Shown here one piece after another: positions 34,206 to 43,304 of a DNA stretch of 64,000 bases (position 1 is the first letter of the stretch; the number at the start of each line of letters is the position of its first letter). A program made the translations under genes and the position numbers. Where the stretch lies: contig NZ_SLUQ01000010.1 of NCBI RefSeq assembly GCF_004345245.1, positions 124,001-188,000 on the forward strand, in the 5' to 3' direction. This DNA is from Rhizobium sp. BK251 (lineage in GTDB: Bacteria > Pseudomonadota > Alphaproteobacteria > Rhizobiales > Rhizobiaceae). The notes below the pieces were generated by a model. The model made no database searches, was not told the DNA's origin, and saw only the letters and a list, made by a program, of their open reading frames with translations.

Positions 34206-34229
34206 CCTTCCCCGCGCAGGCGGGGAAGG
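34206..34229 (+). repeat. Hairpin between binding protein and permease genes
   Basis: A perfect 10-bp stem, CCTTCCCCGC (34206-34215) with GCGGGGAAGG (34220-34229), and a 4-base loop. It starts 21 bases after the binding-protein stop and lacks a strong T-run, like the mRNA-stabilising or partial-terminator hairpins found in this position in many ABC operons. Confidence 0.6.
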
Positions 34230-34270
34230 CTTTACGGCAAACGATGACGGCCCGCGGAGGGACGAATTTC

Positions 34271-35224
34271 ATGAGCACTGTTGCGAACCCCGATATCAAC
34301 CTGGCGTCCGAGCGCGCGACGCGCAACTCCATACGCGGACGCCTGCAGGAAGCGCTGCCGAAGATTGTCCTTGCGCCGAGTTTCGTGATCACGCTGGTGT
34401 TCGTCTACGGCTTCATCCTCTGGACGGTCTATCTATCGTTCACCAATTCCAAGACGTTTCCGTCCTATGCGCTGACGGGCCCGCGCGCCTATCAGCGGCT
34501 GTGGCGATGGACATTTGAAAGCGATCCGCCGTCGAGCTGGTATACCTCGGTCACCAATATGGGGATCTTCGGCTTTCTCTATATCGCGATCTGCCTCGGG
34601 CTCGGCCTATTCCTGGCGATCCTGCTCGATCAGAAGATCCGGGGCGAGGGCGTGCTGCGGCCGATCTATCTTTATCCGATGGCGCTGTCCTTCATCGTGA
34701 CCGGCGTCGCCTGGAAGTGGTTTCTCGACCCCGGCCTCGGTCTCGAACAGACCTTGCATCACTGGGGCTGGACGAGCTTCCATTTCGACTGGATCAAGAA
34801 CAAGGATTTCGTCATCTATACCGTGGTCATCGCGGGCGTGTGGCAGGCCTCCGGCTTCGTCATGGCGATGTTCCTGGCGGGCCTGCGCGGCATCGACGGC
34901 GAGATCATGAAGGCCGCCCAGATCGACGGCGCGACCACGGTGCAGCTCTACCGGCGCATCGTCATCCCGTTGCTGAGGCCGATCTTCCTTTCCGCCTTTA
35001 TCGTACTCGCCCATATGGCGATCAAATCCTACGACCTGGTCGTGGCACTGACGAGCGGCGGCCCCGGCGGTTCGGCCTGGCTCCCGTCCAATTTCATGTA
35101 CGAATACACCTTCAAGCGCAACGAGATGGCAGTTGGCTCGGCGAGCGCGATCATCATGCTCATGACGATCTCGGCAATCATCGTTCCCTATCTCTATTCC
35201 GAACTGCGGGAGAAGTCTCGATGA
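34271..35224 (+). CDS. CUT1 sugar ABC transporter permease (MalF type)
   Basis: A 317-residue inner-membrane permease with about six hydrophobic segments, the first at residues about 31-55. The ATPase-contact EAA loop is visible as LRGIDGEIMKAAQIDGATTVQLYRRIVIPLL (residues about 205-235). The ATG at 34271 has GGAGGG upstream. It overlaps the second permease by 4 bp (ATGA). Confidence 0.92.
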   Translation: MSTVANPDINLASERATRNSIRGRLQEALPKIVLAPSFVITLVFVYGFILWTVYLSFTNSKTFPSYALTGPRAYQRLWRWTFESDPPSSWYTSVTNMGIFGFLYIAICLGLGLFLAILLDQKIRGEGVLRPIYLYPMALSFIVTGVAWKWFLDPGLGLEQTLHHWGWTSFHFDWIKNKDFVIYTVVIAGVWQASGFVMAMFLAGLRGIDGEIMKAAQIDGATTVQLYRRIVIPLLRPIFLSAFIVLAHMAIKSYDLVVALTSGGPGGSAWLPSNFMYEYTFKRNEMAVGSASAIIMLMTISAIIVPYLYSELREKSR

Positions 35225-36165
35225 GCGCGATCGTATCATCCGGCAGCGGCGGGCGCCGCACCGAAGGCTCCAAAATCCTCAACCGCGTCGTCATCTACGG
35301 GCTGCTCGCCTTCTTCGCGATCGTCTACCTGATGCCGCTGTTCGTCATGCTCGTGACGTCCTTCAAGACCATGGACGAGATCCAGAACGGCAACATGCTG
35401 GCCCTGCCGAGTGCTCCGACGCTGGAGCCCTGGTACAAGGCCTGGGGCGAGGCCTGCGTTGGCCTTACCTGCGCCGGCATCAAGGGCTATTTCTGGAACT
35501 CCATCAAGATGGTGGTTCCGGCGGTCCTGATCTCGACGCTGCTCGGCGCTCTCAACGGTTATGTGCTGACCAAGTGGCGCTTCCGCGGCCACAAGCTGAT
35601 CTTCGGGCTGATGCTGTTTGCCTGCTTCATTCCGTTCCAGTCGGTGCTTCTGCCGATGGCGACCATCCTCGGCAGCCTTGGGCGGTTCGGAGTATCGCTG
35701 CAGAATTCGATCGGCTTCTCCTTCGGCTTCGGCAATCCGACCGTCAATCTGGTCTTCGTCCACGTCGTCTACGGCCTCGGCTTCACGACGCTGTTCTTCC
35801 GGAACTTCTATGAGGCCTTCCCGACCGAACTGGTGAAGGCCGCGCAGGTTGATGGCGCAGGCTTCTTCCAGATTTTCCGGCGGATCATGCTGCCGAACTC
35901 GCTGCCCATCATCGTCGTCACTGTCATCTACCAGTTCACCAACATCTGGAACGACTTCCTGTTCGCGTCCGCCTACGCCGGGACGGGCGACTCGATGCCG
36001 ATGACGGTGGCTCTGAACAACGTCGTCAACACCTCGACCGGCGTTGTGGAATACAACGTCAACATGGCGGCCGCGATGATCGCCGCCATGCCCACGCTCC
36101 TCGTCTACGTTCTCGCCGGCCGCTACTTCGTACGCGGGCTGATGGCGGGCGCCGTTAAAGGATAA
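35221..36165 (+). CDS. CUT1 sugar ABC transporter permease (MalG type)
   Basis: A 314-residue permease partner. Hydrophobic segment at about residues 22-45, a periplasmic loop containing two cysteines (ACVGLTCAGIKGYF), and the EAA loop FPTELVKAAQVDGAGFFQIFRRIMLPNSLP near residue 205. The CxxxxxC loop and the YFWNSIKMVVPA segment resemble glucose/mannose-type (GtsC-like) permeases. The start overlaps the previous stop. Confidence 0.92.
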   Translation: MSAIVSSGSGGRRTEGSKILNRVVIYGLLAFFAIVYLMPLFVMLVTSFKTMDEIQNGNMLALPSAPTLEPWYKAWGEACVGLTCAGIKGYFWNSIKMVVPAVLISTLLGALNGYVLTKWRFRGHKLIFGLMLFACFIPFQSVLLPMATILGSLGRFGVSLQNSIGFSFGFGNPTVNLVFVHVVYGLGFTTLFFRNFYEAFPTELVKAAQVDGAGFFQIFRRIMLPNSLPIIVVTVIYQFTNIWNDFLFASAYAGTGDSMPMTVALNNVVNTSTGVVEYNVNMAAAMIAAMPTLLVYVLAGRYFVRGLMAGAVKG

Positions 36166-36168
36166 CCC

Positions 36169-37281
36169 ATGGCTTTCCTCGAAATCTCCGGTCTCAGAAA
36201 GCGCTTCGGCGCCATCGAAATCCTCAAGGGCATCGATCTGGAACTTGAAAAGGGCGGCTTCCTGGTGCTCGTCGGCCCCTCAGGTTGCGGCAAGTCGACC
36301 TTGCTCAACACCATTGCCGGCCTCGAATCGATTACCGAGGGCGACATCCGTGTCGATGGGCGAACGATCTCCGATCTGCATCCGTCGAAGCGGGACATCG
36401 CCATGGTGTTCCAGAGCTATGCGCTCTATCCGAACATGACGGTCGCCGGAAACATCTCCTTCGGCATGGAAATGCGCGGCGTGCCGGCCGACGAGCGCAA
36501 GCAGGCGATCGACAAGGTCGCCAAGGTGCTGCAGATCACACATCTGCTCGACCGCAAGCCGAGCCAGCTTTCGGGCGGCCAGCGCCAGCGTGTTGCCATG
36601 GGCCGCGCGCTCGTCAGGGATCCCAAGCTGTTCCTGTTCGACGAGCCGCTCTCCAACCTGGATGCGAAGTTGCGCGTCGACATGCGCATCGAGATCAAGC
36701 GCCTGCACGCCGCGACCGGCACCTCCATCGTCTACGTCACGCACGACCAGATCGAGGCCATGACGCTTGCCACCAAGATCGCCGTCATGCGCGACGGCGA
36801 GGTGCAGCAGTTCGGGACGCCCGCCGAGATCTACAACAATCCGGCCAACCTGTTCGTCGCCGACTTCATGGGCTCGCCTGCCATGAACCTCCTGACCGCG
36901 ACGATCGGTGGCACGGGCAACGATTTCCATGTCTCCCTGGCGCGTCCGGATGGCGAGCCGCTCAATCTTCCCGTACCGCAGACCAACAGCCTTGCGGCCT
37001 ATACGGGCAAGCAGGTCATATTCGGCATTCGACCGGAAGCGCTCACCGATCCCGATGGTGCCGACCGCAACGCCCGCTCGCTGGTCGAGGGGAACTGCCT
37101 GATCGACGTCGTCGAGCCGGCAGGCTCGGACACCTTCGCCGTCACCAAGCTCGGCGGCAAGGAAGTGGTCGCGCGGCTGCGCGCCGACGCCCGCATTGCG
37201 CCCGGCCAGACGGCGCGGCTCGCTTTCAACCTGGACAAGGCGGTCTATTTCGATCCGCAGAGCCAGATCCGGATCGCATGA
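36169..37281 (+). CDS. Sugar ABC transporter ATP-binding protein (UgpC/MalK family)
   Basis: ATPase of the CUT1 importer, 370 residues. Walker A GPSGCGKST (residues 38-46), Q-loop VFQSYALYPNMTV, signature LSGGQRQRVAMGRALV, Walker B LFLFDEPLSNLDAKLR, and switch VYVTHDQIEAMT. The C-terminal about 130 residues form the regulatory TOBE-type domain of MalK-like ATPases. It starts 3 bp after the permease stop, behind AAAGGA. Neighbours suggest it energises the two permeases just upstream. Confidence 0.94.
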   Translation: MAFLEISGLRKRFGAIEILKGIDLELEKGGFLVLVGPSGCGKSTLLNTIAGLESITEGDIRVDGRTISDLHPSKRDIAMVFQSYALYPNMTVAGNISFGMEMRGVPADERKQAIDKVAKVLQITHLLDRKPSQLSGGQRQRVAMGRALVRDPKLFLFDEPLSNLDAKLRVDMRIEIKRLHAATGTSIVYVTHDQIEAMTLATKIAVMRDGEVQQFGTPAEIYNNPANLFVADFMGSPAMNLLTATIGGTGNDFHVSLARPDGEPLNLPVPQTNSLAAYTGKQVIFGIRPEALTDPDGADRNARSLVEGNCLIDVVEPAGSDTFAVTKLGGKEVVARLRADARIAPGQTARLAFNLDKAVYFDPQSQIRIA

Positions 37282-37293
37282 TCGGGCAACATC

Positions 37294-38802
37294 ATGGAAC
37301 GTGAACCCGATATCGTCATCATCGGCTCGGGCATCGGCGGCGCGACGATTGCGGCAGGTCTCGCGCCCCGCGGTGCCGAGATCCTGATCCTGGAGGCCGG
37401 GCAGCGGATCGAGGACCGGCCGGAGAACCGCGATCAGCGCGCGATCTTCCAGCGTGGCCACTTCCGCCCGAAGGAGCTCTGGTACGAGACGGACGGCAAG
37501 GGCTTCAATCCCGGCAACTACTACAATGTCGGGGGCAACTCGAAGTTCTACGGTGCGGTGCTGGTTCGTTATCGGCGCGAGGATTTCGAGGAGATGCAGC
37601 ACCGCGATGGTGTATCCCCGGCATGGCCATTTCCCTACGAGGAGTTGGAGCCCTGGTACAGCGCTGCAGAGCAACTCTACCAGGTGCGCGGCGCTCTTGG
37701 AGACGATCCGACCGAGCCCGAGCATTCGCAGCCCTATGCCTTTCCGCCCGTTCCCGAGGAGCCGGCAATCGCAGCCGTGCGCAACAAGCTGAAGAAGGGT
37801 GGCATGCATCCCTTCTCACTGCCGCTCGGAGTCGATATCGAGAAGTGGCTCGCCAAGGCGAAGACGCCATGGGATGCGCATCCGAACAGCTTCGACGGCA
37901 AGATGGACGCGGAGACCGTGGCGCTCGCCAATGCCCTGCAATACCCGAACGTTCGGCTGCAGACCGGTGCGCGCGTCACTCGCCTGGTGGCAGCGCAAGA
38001 GGGCGGCAAGATCGAGACCGTTCGCTACGTCGCCGATGGCGAGGAACGGTCGGTTACGCCGAAGCTTGTCATTCTTTCGGCTGGCGCGGTCCAGTCGGCG
38101 GTCCTGCTGCTGCGTTCAGCCGACGACGCCAATCCGCGTGGCCTCGCCAACCGGTCGGACCAGGTCGGCCGGAATTTCATGAATCACAATTCGTCCGCCA
38201 TCCTCGCCATATCGCCCTGGTACAGGAACGACTCGATCTACCAGAAGACCTTCGGCTTCAACGATTTCTACCTGTCCGACGGAAATGGCGGTCCGCCGCT
38301 CGGCAATATCCAGCTGCTCGGGCGCATCTCCGGCGCCATTCTGAAGGCAAACATTCCGAGCGTGCCGGAGTGGCTGCTCGACAGGGTTTCTGCCCACGCC
38401 ATCGATTTCTACGCCATGAGCGAGGACCTGCCGCATCCCGAAAGCCGCGTGATGGTCGAGGGCGAGCGGATCGTGCTGAAGTGGACACGCACGAACTGGC
38501 AGGCTCACCTTGATCTGGTGGCGAAGCTCAAGGCCGTGCTCAAGAAGGCAGGCTTCCCGATCGTACTGTCGCGGCCCTTCGACAAGCGCACGCCGTCGCA
38601 TCAATGCGGGACAGTGAGGATCGGCAATGATCCGGGCAGCGCGCCGCTCGATGTCTTCTGCCGCGCCTTCGATCATCCGAACCTCTTCGTCGTGGATGCA
38701 AGCTTCCTGCCCACGTCGGCAGCGGTCAATCCGGCCCTGACGGTCGCGGCGCAAGCGCTACGTGTCGCCGAGCACATCACGCAGGAGGATCTGCGGCAAT
38801 GA
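37294..38802 (+). CDS. GMC-family FAD oxidoreductase (sugar/glycoside dehydrogenase-like)
   Basis: A 502-residue flavoprotein. FAD-binding GSGIGGATIAAGL near residue 10 and LILEAG near residue 33; NVGGNSKFYGAVL near residue 76; and the C-terminal GMC signature with SHQCGTVRIG, VVDASFLPTSAAVNPALTVAAQALR near residue 465 (active-site His and Asn). The layout resembles glucoside 3-dehydrogenase-type catalytic subunits. No signal peptide or Tat motif is visible, so a cytoplasmic location is likely. It lies 12 bp after the ATPase gene and overlaps the next SDR by 4 bp, so it probably oxidises the imported sugar. Confidence 0.85.
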   Translation: MEREPDIVIIGSGIGGATIAAGLAPRGAEILILEAGQRIEDRPENRDQRAIFQRGHFRPKELWYETDGKGFNPGNYYNVGGNSKFYGAVLVRYRREDFEEMQHRDGVSPAWPFPYEELEPWYSAAEQLYQVRGALGDDPTEPEHSQPYAFPPVPEEPAIAAVRNKLKKGGMHPFSLPLGVDIEKWLAKAKTPWDAHPNSFDGKMDAETVALANALQYPNVRLQTGARVTRLVAAQEGGKIETVRYVADGEERSVTPKLVILSAGAVQSAVLLLRSADDANPRGLANRSDQVGRNFMNHNSSAILAISPWYRNDSIYQKTFGFNDFYLSDGNGGPPLGNIQLLGRISGAILKANIPSVPEWLLDRVSAHAIDFYAMSEDLPHPESRVMVEGERIVLKWTRTNWQAHLDLVAKLKAVLKKAGFPIVLSRPFDKRTPSHQCGTVRIGNDPGSAPLDVFCRAFDHPNLFVVDASFLPTSAAVNPALTVAAQALRVAEHITQEDLRQ

Positions 38803-39569
38803 GCGCGCGTCCTGTAGCGATCGTCACCGGCGGACGGAAGGGAATTGGTCTCGGCATCGCCTCCGCGCTCGCCGCATCGGGTTTCGACCTTGCTCTGACC
38901 GGGGTCGGCGACATGGACCCGAGCGATACCGTTCTCGATGGTCTGCGCGCCGTTGGCGGCCGCGCGATCTACCTGAAGGCGGACATCTCCGATCTCGCTG
39001 GCCACCAGTCGACGGTCGATACGGTCCTGTCTAGCCTCGGGAGCATCGATTGCCTCGTGAACAATGCCGGCATCGCCTCGGTCGTTCGCGGCGACTTTCT
39101 CGATCTTCAACCGGAGAATTTCGACACGATCATCGACGTCAATCTGAAAGGGACGGTCTTCTTCACCCAGACGGTCGTCCGCGCGATGCTTGCTGCGAAA
39201 AAGGCGGCCACACCGCGCTCGGTGATCAACATCACCTCGGTCTCGGCCGAGCTCAGTTCTCCAGAGCGACTGGATTACTGCATCAGTAAGGCGGGGCTCG
39301 CGGCTTTCAGCCGTGGGCTGGCGCTACGGCTTGCCGAAACAGGCATCGGCGTCTTCGAGGTGCGTCCGGGTATCATCCGCACGGACATGACCGCGAAAGT
39401 TTCGGCGAAATACGACGCTCTGATTGCCGATGGCCTCGTGCCGATGAAGCGCTGGGGCGAAGCCTCGGATATCGGCACCATCGTCGCAGCACTTGCGTCG
39501 GGAAGCTTCGCGTTCGCCACGGGCTCGGTGATCGACGCCGATGGCGGCCTGGCGATCCCCAGGCTGTAG
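38799..39569 (+). CDS. SDR family oxidoreductase (3-ketoacyl-reductase-like)
   Basis: A 256-residue short-chain dehydrogenase. TGGRKGIGLG at residues about 10-19, VNNAGIA near residue 88, catalytic YCISK near residue 160, and the usual C-terminal TGSVIDADGG. It overlaps the GMC gene (ATGA), so it is co-translated. Such enzymes in sugar operons usually reduce or oxidise a sugar-derived ketone; the annotation as 3-ketoacyl-ACP reductase would be only by general similarity. Confidence 0.88.
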   Translation: MSARPVAIVTGGRKGIGLGIASALAASGFDLALTGVGDMDPSDTVLDGLRAVGGRAIYLKADISDLAGHQSTVDTVLSSLGSIDCLVNNAGIASVVRGDFLDLQPENFDTIIDVNLKGTVFFTQTVVRAMLAAKKAATPRSVINITSVSAELSSPERLDYCISKAGLAAFSRGLALRLAETGIGVFEVRPGIIRTDMTAKVSAKYDALIADGLVPMKRWGEASDIGTIVAALASGSFAFATGSVIDADGGLAIPRL

Positions 39570-39635
39570 CGCTGGTTCTGTGCCCTGATGGAGGAGGGCG
39601 CCGGCGCGAGGAGGATTTGACTTGAGGACACCTGA

Positions 39636-41291
39636 ATGAGCTACGACTACATCATCACGGGCGCCGGGCCTGCTGGCTGCGTGCTTGCCAATCGCCTGAG
39701 CGAGGATCCCACGGTCAGCGTGCTTCTGCTGGAGGCAGGCGGCGGCGACTGGAATCCGCTCTTTCACATGCCGGCAGGCTTCGCGAAGATGACGAAGGGT
39801 GTCGCAAGCTGGGGCTGGGAAACCGTGCCGCAGAAGCACATGAAGGGCAGGGTGCTGCGCTACACTCAGGCCAAGGTCATCGGCGGCGGCTCCTCGATCA
39901 ACGCCCAGCTCTATACTCGTGGTAATGCGGCGGACTATGATCTCTGGGCAAGCGAGGACGGTTGCGAGGGCTGGGATTATCGAAGCGTGCTGCCCTATTT
40001 CAAGCGCGCGGAGGACAACCAGCGCTTTGCGGACGATTACCATTCCTATGGTGGTCCGCTCGGCGTTTCGATGCCGGCCGCGTCGCTGCCGATCTGCGAC
40101 GCCTATATCCGCGCCGGACAGGAACTCGGGATACCCTACAATCATGATTTCAATGGCCGCCAGCAGGCGGGCGTCGGCTTCTATCAGCTGACGCAACGCG
40201 ACCGCCGCCGCTCCTCCGCCTCGCTCGCCTATCTGTCACCGATCAGGGATCGCAAGAATCTGACCGTTCGCACCGCCGCGCGTGTCGGCCGGATTGTCAT
40301 GGAAGGACGCCGGGCCGTCGGCGTCGAAGTCGTTTCCGGCAAGGGCGTGGAGACGATCCGCGCGGATCGCGAAGTCCTCGTATCTTCGGGTGCAATCGGC
40401 TCGCCGAAGCTGTTGCTGCAGTCCGGAATCGGGCCGGCGGACCACCTGAAATCCGTTGGCGTGGCCGTGAAGCATGATCTGCCGGGCGTTGGCGGCAACC
40501 TGCAGGACCATCTCGACCTTTTCGTCATCAGCGAATGCACCGGTGATCATACCTACGACAATGTGGCCAAGCTTCACCGCACGCTCTGGGCGGGGCTGCA
40601 ATATGTTCTCTTCAAGTCCGGCCCTGTCGCTTCATCGCTCTTCGAGACCGGCGGCTTCTGGTACGCCGATCCCGACGCGCGTTCGCCCGACATCCAGTTC
40701 CATCTCGGCCTCGGCTCGGGAATCGAGGCCGGCGTCGCACGGCTGAAGAACGCCGGCGTCACGCTGAATTCCGCCTACTTGCATCCGCGCTCGCAGGGCA
40801 CCGTGCGCCTCTCATCGAGCGATCCCGCCGCCGCACCGCTGATCGATCCGAACTACTGGAGCGACCCGCATGATGTGAAGATGTCGCTCGAGGGGTTGCG
40901 GATTGCCCGCGAGATCATGCAGCAGGACGCGCTGAAACCCTTCGTGCTCGCGGAGCGGCTGCCGGGACCGGAAGTCCGCACCGAGGAGCAGCTGTTCGAC
41001 TATGGCTGCGCCAATGCGAAGACGGACCATCATCCGGTTGGCACCTGCAAGATGGGAACGGATGCGAGCGCTGTGGTCGATCTGGAACTCAAGGTAAGAG
41101 GGCTCGAGGGTCTGCGCGTCTGCGACAGCTCCGTCATGCCAAGGGTACCCTCCTGCAACACCAACGGTCCGACGATCATGGTGGGAGAGAAGGGGGCCGA
41201 CATCATCCGCGACCGCACGCCTCTGCCGCGGGCGATCTTTTCCTGGGAACGCAACGATACGCGACCAAGGGCGCGCGCCGACGTTCGCTGA
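39636..41291 (+). CDS. GMC-family oxidoreductase, choline dehydrogenase-like
   Basis: A 551-residue FAD-dependent alcohol dehydrogenase. Seen: GAGPAGCVLANRLSE near residue 9, LLEAG, the GMC signature 1 (KVIGGGSSINAQLYTRG, residues about 85-102), signature 2 (SSGAIGSPKLLLQSGIGP, about 250), and the C-terminal DHHPVGTCKMG (active His, near residue 468) with PSCNTNGPTIMVGEK. Substrate unknown; BetA-like choline oxidation is less likely given its place in a sugar operon. 66 bp after the SDR, with GAGGA upstream, so probably in the same unit. Confidence 0.88.
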   Translation: MSYDYIITGAGPAGCVLANRLSEDPTVSVLLLEAGGGDWNPLFHMPAGFAKMTKGVASWGWETVPQKHMKGRVLRYTQAKVIGGGSSINAQLYTRGNAADYDLWASEDGCEGWDYRSVLPYFKRAEDNQRFADDYHSYGGPLGVSMPAASLPICDAYIRAGQELGIPYNHDFNGRQQAGVGFYQLTQRDRRRSSASLAYLSPIRDRKNLTVRTAARVGRIVMEGRRAVGVEVVSGKGVETIRADREVLVSSGAIGSPKLLLQSGIGPADHLKSVGVAVKHDLPGVGGNLQDHLDLFVISECTGDHTYDNVAKLHRTLWAGLQYVLFKSGPVASSLFETGGFWYADPDARSPDIQFHLGLGSGIEAGVARLKNAGVTLNSAYLHPRSQGTVRLSSSDPAAAPLIDPNYWSDPHDVKMSLEGLRIAREIMQQDALKPFVLAERLPGPEVRTEEQLFDYGCANAKTDHHPVGTCKMGTDASAVVDLELKVRGLEGLRVCDSSVMPRVPSCNTNGPTIMVGEKGADIIRDRTPLPRAIFSWERNDTRPRARADVR

Positions 41292-41444
41292 CATGTCGCG
41301 TGCCCTTTCGGCAACGGCGGGGCAGGCAATCGGCTCGGGTCACGATTCTTGGTCGCTGGAAATCGCGAAGCCTTGAAAGCCGCTGCTCTCAAGATTAAGA
41401 GACGAAGGCAACAGGCAATCCCGGTTTGATTGGGGCTACAGGAC

Positions 41445-42116
41445 ATGATGGATTTCGAGGCAGCGCGGATAAAGATGGTCGACAACCAGATCAGGACGAC
41501 GGACGTGACGTCGCATCCCGTGTTGACCGCGTTCCTCACCGTGCCCCGCGAAGCCTTCGTGCCGGAAAAGTCGAAGCTGCTTGCCTATATCGACACGGAT
41601 ATCGAGATCGCGCCGGCTGCATCGGGCAAGCCCCCGCGTTACCTCATGGAGGCTTCGCCGCTTGCCAAGCTGCTCCAGCTTGCCGAAATCTCGAAGGACG
41701 ACGTTGTTCTCGAGATCGGCTGCGGTACTGGCTACACGGCTGCCCTGCTTTCTCTTCTGGCGGGTTCGGTCGTTGCATTGGAGTGCGACGAGACGCTTGC
41801 GGCCGAGGCATCGAAGAACCTTGCCGCACTGGGCTACGGCAACGTCACGGTCGTCGCAGGCGAGCTGGAAAAGGGCTACGCCGCCCAGGCGCCCTATGAT
41901 GTCATCTTTATCAATGGTGCTGTCGAGGAAGTGCCGGCGACGGTTCTGCAGCAACTGCGCGATGGCGGCCGGCTGATTGCGGTCCAGGGCTACGGCAATG
42001 CGGCGCGGGCGAAAGTGTTCGTGCGGGAACACGGCTCCTTCTCCGAAAATCCCTTCTTCAACGCCTCGGTCAAGCCGTTACAGGGCTTTGCGAAGAGCAA
42101 GGAATTTACCTTCTGA
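41445..42116 (+). CDS. pcm: Protein-L-isoaspartate O-methyltransferase
   Basis: SAM-dependent enzyme that repairs isoaspartyl residues, 223 residues. Methyltransferase motif I VVLEIGCGTGYTAALLS (residues about 86-102), the early MVDNQIRTTDVTSHPVL and REAFVP segments of the alphaproteobacterial group, and VIFINGAVEEVP. The start may be 41445, 41448 or, less likely, 41430. A terminator hairpin follows the stop. A second, longer Pcm is often found after surE in rhizobia, so this is probably the paralogous copy near valS. Confidence 0.88.
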   Translation: MMDFEAARIKMVDNQIRTTDVTSHPVLTAFLTVPREAFVPEKSKLLAYIDTDIEIAPAASGKPPRYLMEASPLAKLLQLAEISKDDVVLEIGCGTGYTAALLSLLAGSVVALECDETLAAEASKNLAALGYGNVTVVAGELEKGYAAQAPYDVIFINGAVEEVPATVLQQLRDGGRLIAVQGYGNAARAKVFVREHGSFSENPFFNASVKPLQGFAKSKEFTF

Positions 42117-42144
42117 TTTCTTCACGCTTAACGCGATAATTTCT

Positions 42145-42170
42145 AAGGGCGCCTTTGGCGCCCTTTCTTC
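42145..42170 (+). terminator. Terminator after pcm
   Basis: A 9-bp perfect stem AAGGGCGCC / GGCGCCCTT with a TTT loop, followed by TCTTC, 29 bases after the pcm stop. Confidence 0.75.
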
Positions 42171-42360
42171 TATACTGCGAAGAATCGCCGGCGCTGACAC
42201 GAAAATATCCTGCAGAAAGTGGCGGATAACAAACCTGTGCATCGCATCATTAAGTTGGCTCGCTGTGATTTTTTTTAACAGAGGAGTATCCTAGGGTGGC
42301 GGTGATTCGGGGTGCCGCTTTGGAATTCCGGTCGTTATTTCTGCGATAACGGGGATGAAT

Positions 42361-43188
42361 ATGGCTCAGCCAAATGTAGCGCGTGAACCGTCCATGGAAG
42401 AAATTCTGGCGTCAATTCGCCGGATAATCGAAAGCAACGAGCCCGGTGCGGGCAAAGCGGCTTCTCCTGCAATTTCCCCGGTCTACGCAGTTGACGAAGG
42501 CGACGACGACATCAGGCTGACGGTCGACGACGACTATGCTGACACCGAATTCGATGGTGCCGGCATTCCCCAGGATCCGCGTTTCATCGCAGCCAATTCG
42601 CCAGGCCCGGTAAGGGCGCAGGAGGCTCCGGCTGCCACTCTCTCGCTCGCTGATGTCGCAGCCCGTGTTCGCGCCGCTTCCGAGCGCAATGCCGCACAGT
42701 TCAGCCAGAGAGAACCGGTCCAGCGCGAAGTGCCGGCCGTGATCGCCGCTCAGATAGCTGAGCCACGCCCGGTTGAAGTCCCTCGGCTGACGCCCGTCGC
42801 GCAGTCCGTTTTAGCGGTCGCCGTGCCGCCCGTTCAACAGGTGGCCGCTGTAGCGGTTGCCGAAGTCGCTCAGGAAAGGGAAATCTCGCAGCCGATGATG
42901 GTCGCCGAGCCGCCCATGCTACCGGTTACAGACGAGACTTTCGCCCTGGATGTTGCTCCGGAAGCGCAGCAGCCCTTGCTTTCGGTGGCTGCAGGTGAGC
43001 AAGTTGCGCGTTCCTTCGGTGAGCTGGTCGCGGCGATCGACGGTACCGAGCGCCGCTCGCTCGACGAAATCGCCCAGGAGATGCTGCGCCCCATGCTGCA
43101 GGATTGGCTGGACGACAATCTGCCGACACTCGTCGAGCGGCTGGTGCGCGAGGAAATCGAGAGGGTCGCTCGCGGTCCGCGCCGCTGA
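42361..43188 (+). CDS. popZ: PopZ-like (DUF2497) polar organizing protein
   Basis: A 275-residue protein with the DUF2497 layout. The short N-terminal helix EPSMEEILASIRRIIESNE (residues about 8-26) and the C-terminal oligomerisation helices RRSLDEIAQEMLRPMLQDWLDDNLPTLVERLVREEIERVARG (about 230-272) flank an acidic, Pro/Ala/Val-rich linker of about 200 residues. In Caulobacter and Agrobacterium, PopZ forms a pole-localised matrix that anchors the chromosome origin. The ATG at 42361 has GGGG six bases upstream; 42355 would add two residues. A strong terminator follows; valS is next. Confidence 0.85.
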   Translation: MAQPNVAREPSMEEILASIRRIIESNEPGAGKAASPAISPVYAVDEGDDDIRLTVDDDYADTEFDGAGIPQDPRFIAANSPGPVRAQEAPAATLSLADVAARVRAASERNAAQFSQREPVQREVPAVIAAQIAEPRPVEVPRLTPVAQSVLAVAVPPVQQVAAVAVAEVAQEREISQPMMVAEPPMLPVTDETFALDVAPEAQQPLLSVAAGEQVARSFGELVAAIDGTERRSLDEIAQEMLRPMLQDWLDDNLPTLVERLVREEIERVARGPRR

Positions 43189-43210
43189 TTCATTACAGAT
43201 CGAGCCGTGG

Positions 43211-43239
43211 GCCGCTCCGGTTTCCGGGGCGGCTTTTTT
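43211..43239 (+). terminator. Terminator after popZ
   Basis: GCCGCTCCGG and CCGGGGCGGC form a 10-bp stem (one T-G wobble) with a TTT loop, followed by six T bases. Confidence 0.85.
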
Positions 43240-43241
43240 AT

Positions 43242-43262
43242 TGACTTGGCTCCGGCCATCCT
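43242..43262 (+). promoter_or_regulatory. Possible valS promoter
   Basis: TTGACT lies directly after the popZ terminator T-run, with TATTTA 15 bases later, about 40 bp before the valS start. The spacing is shorter than ideal. Confidence 0.35.
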
Positions 43263-43304
43263 ATTTACAACCCGCAACAGCAAACATCGAAGTTTGGTCA
43301 GAAA

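Noticed and set aside
34717..35220. N-terminal extension of the second sugar permease
   Set aside because: The extension lies over the first permease in another frame; the ATGA overlap at 35221 is the expected start.
36280..37809. Overlapping 509-residue (minus) and 339-residue (plus, 36285-37304) open frames over the sugar ATPase
   Set aside because: Both overlap a complete ABC ATPase gene with Walker A, signature and Walker B motifs; they are GC-driven frames.
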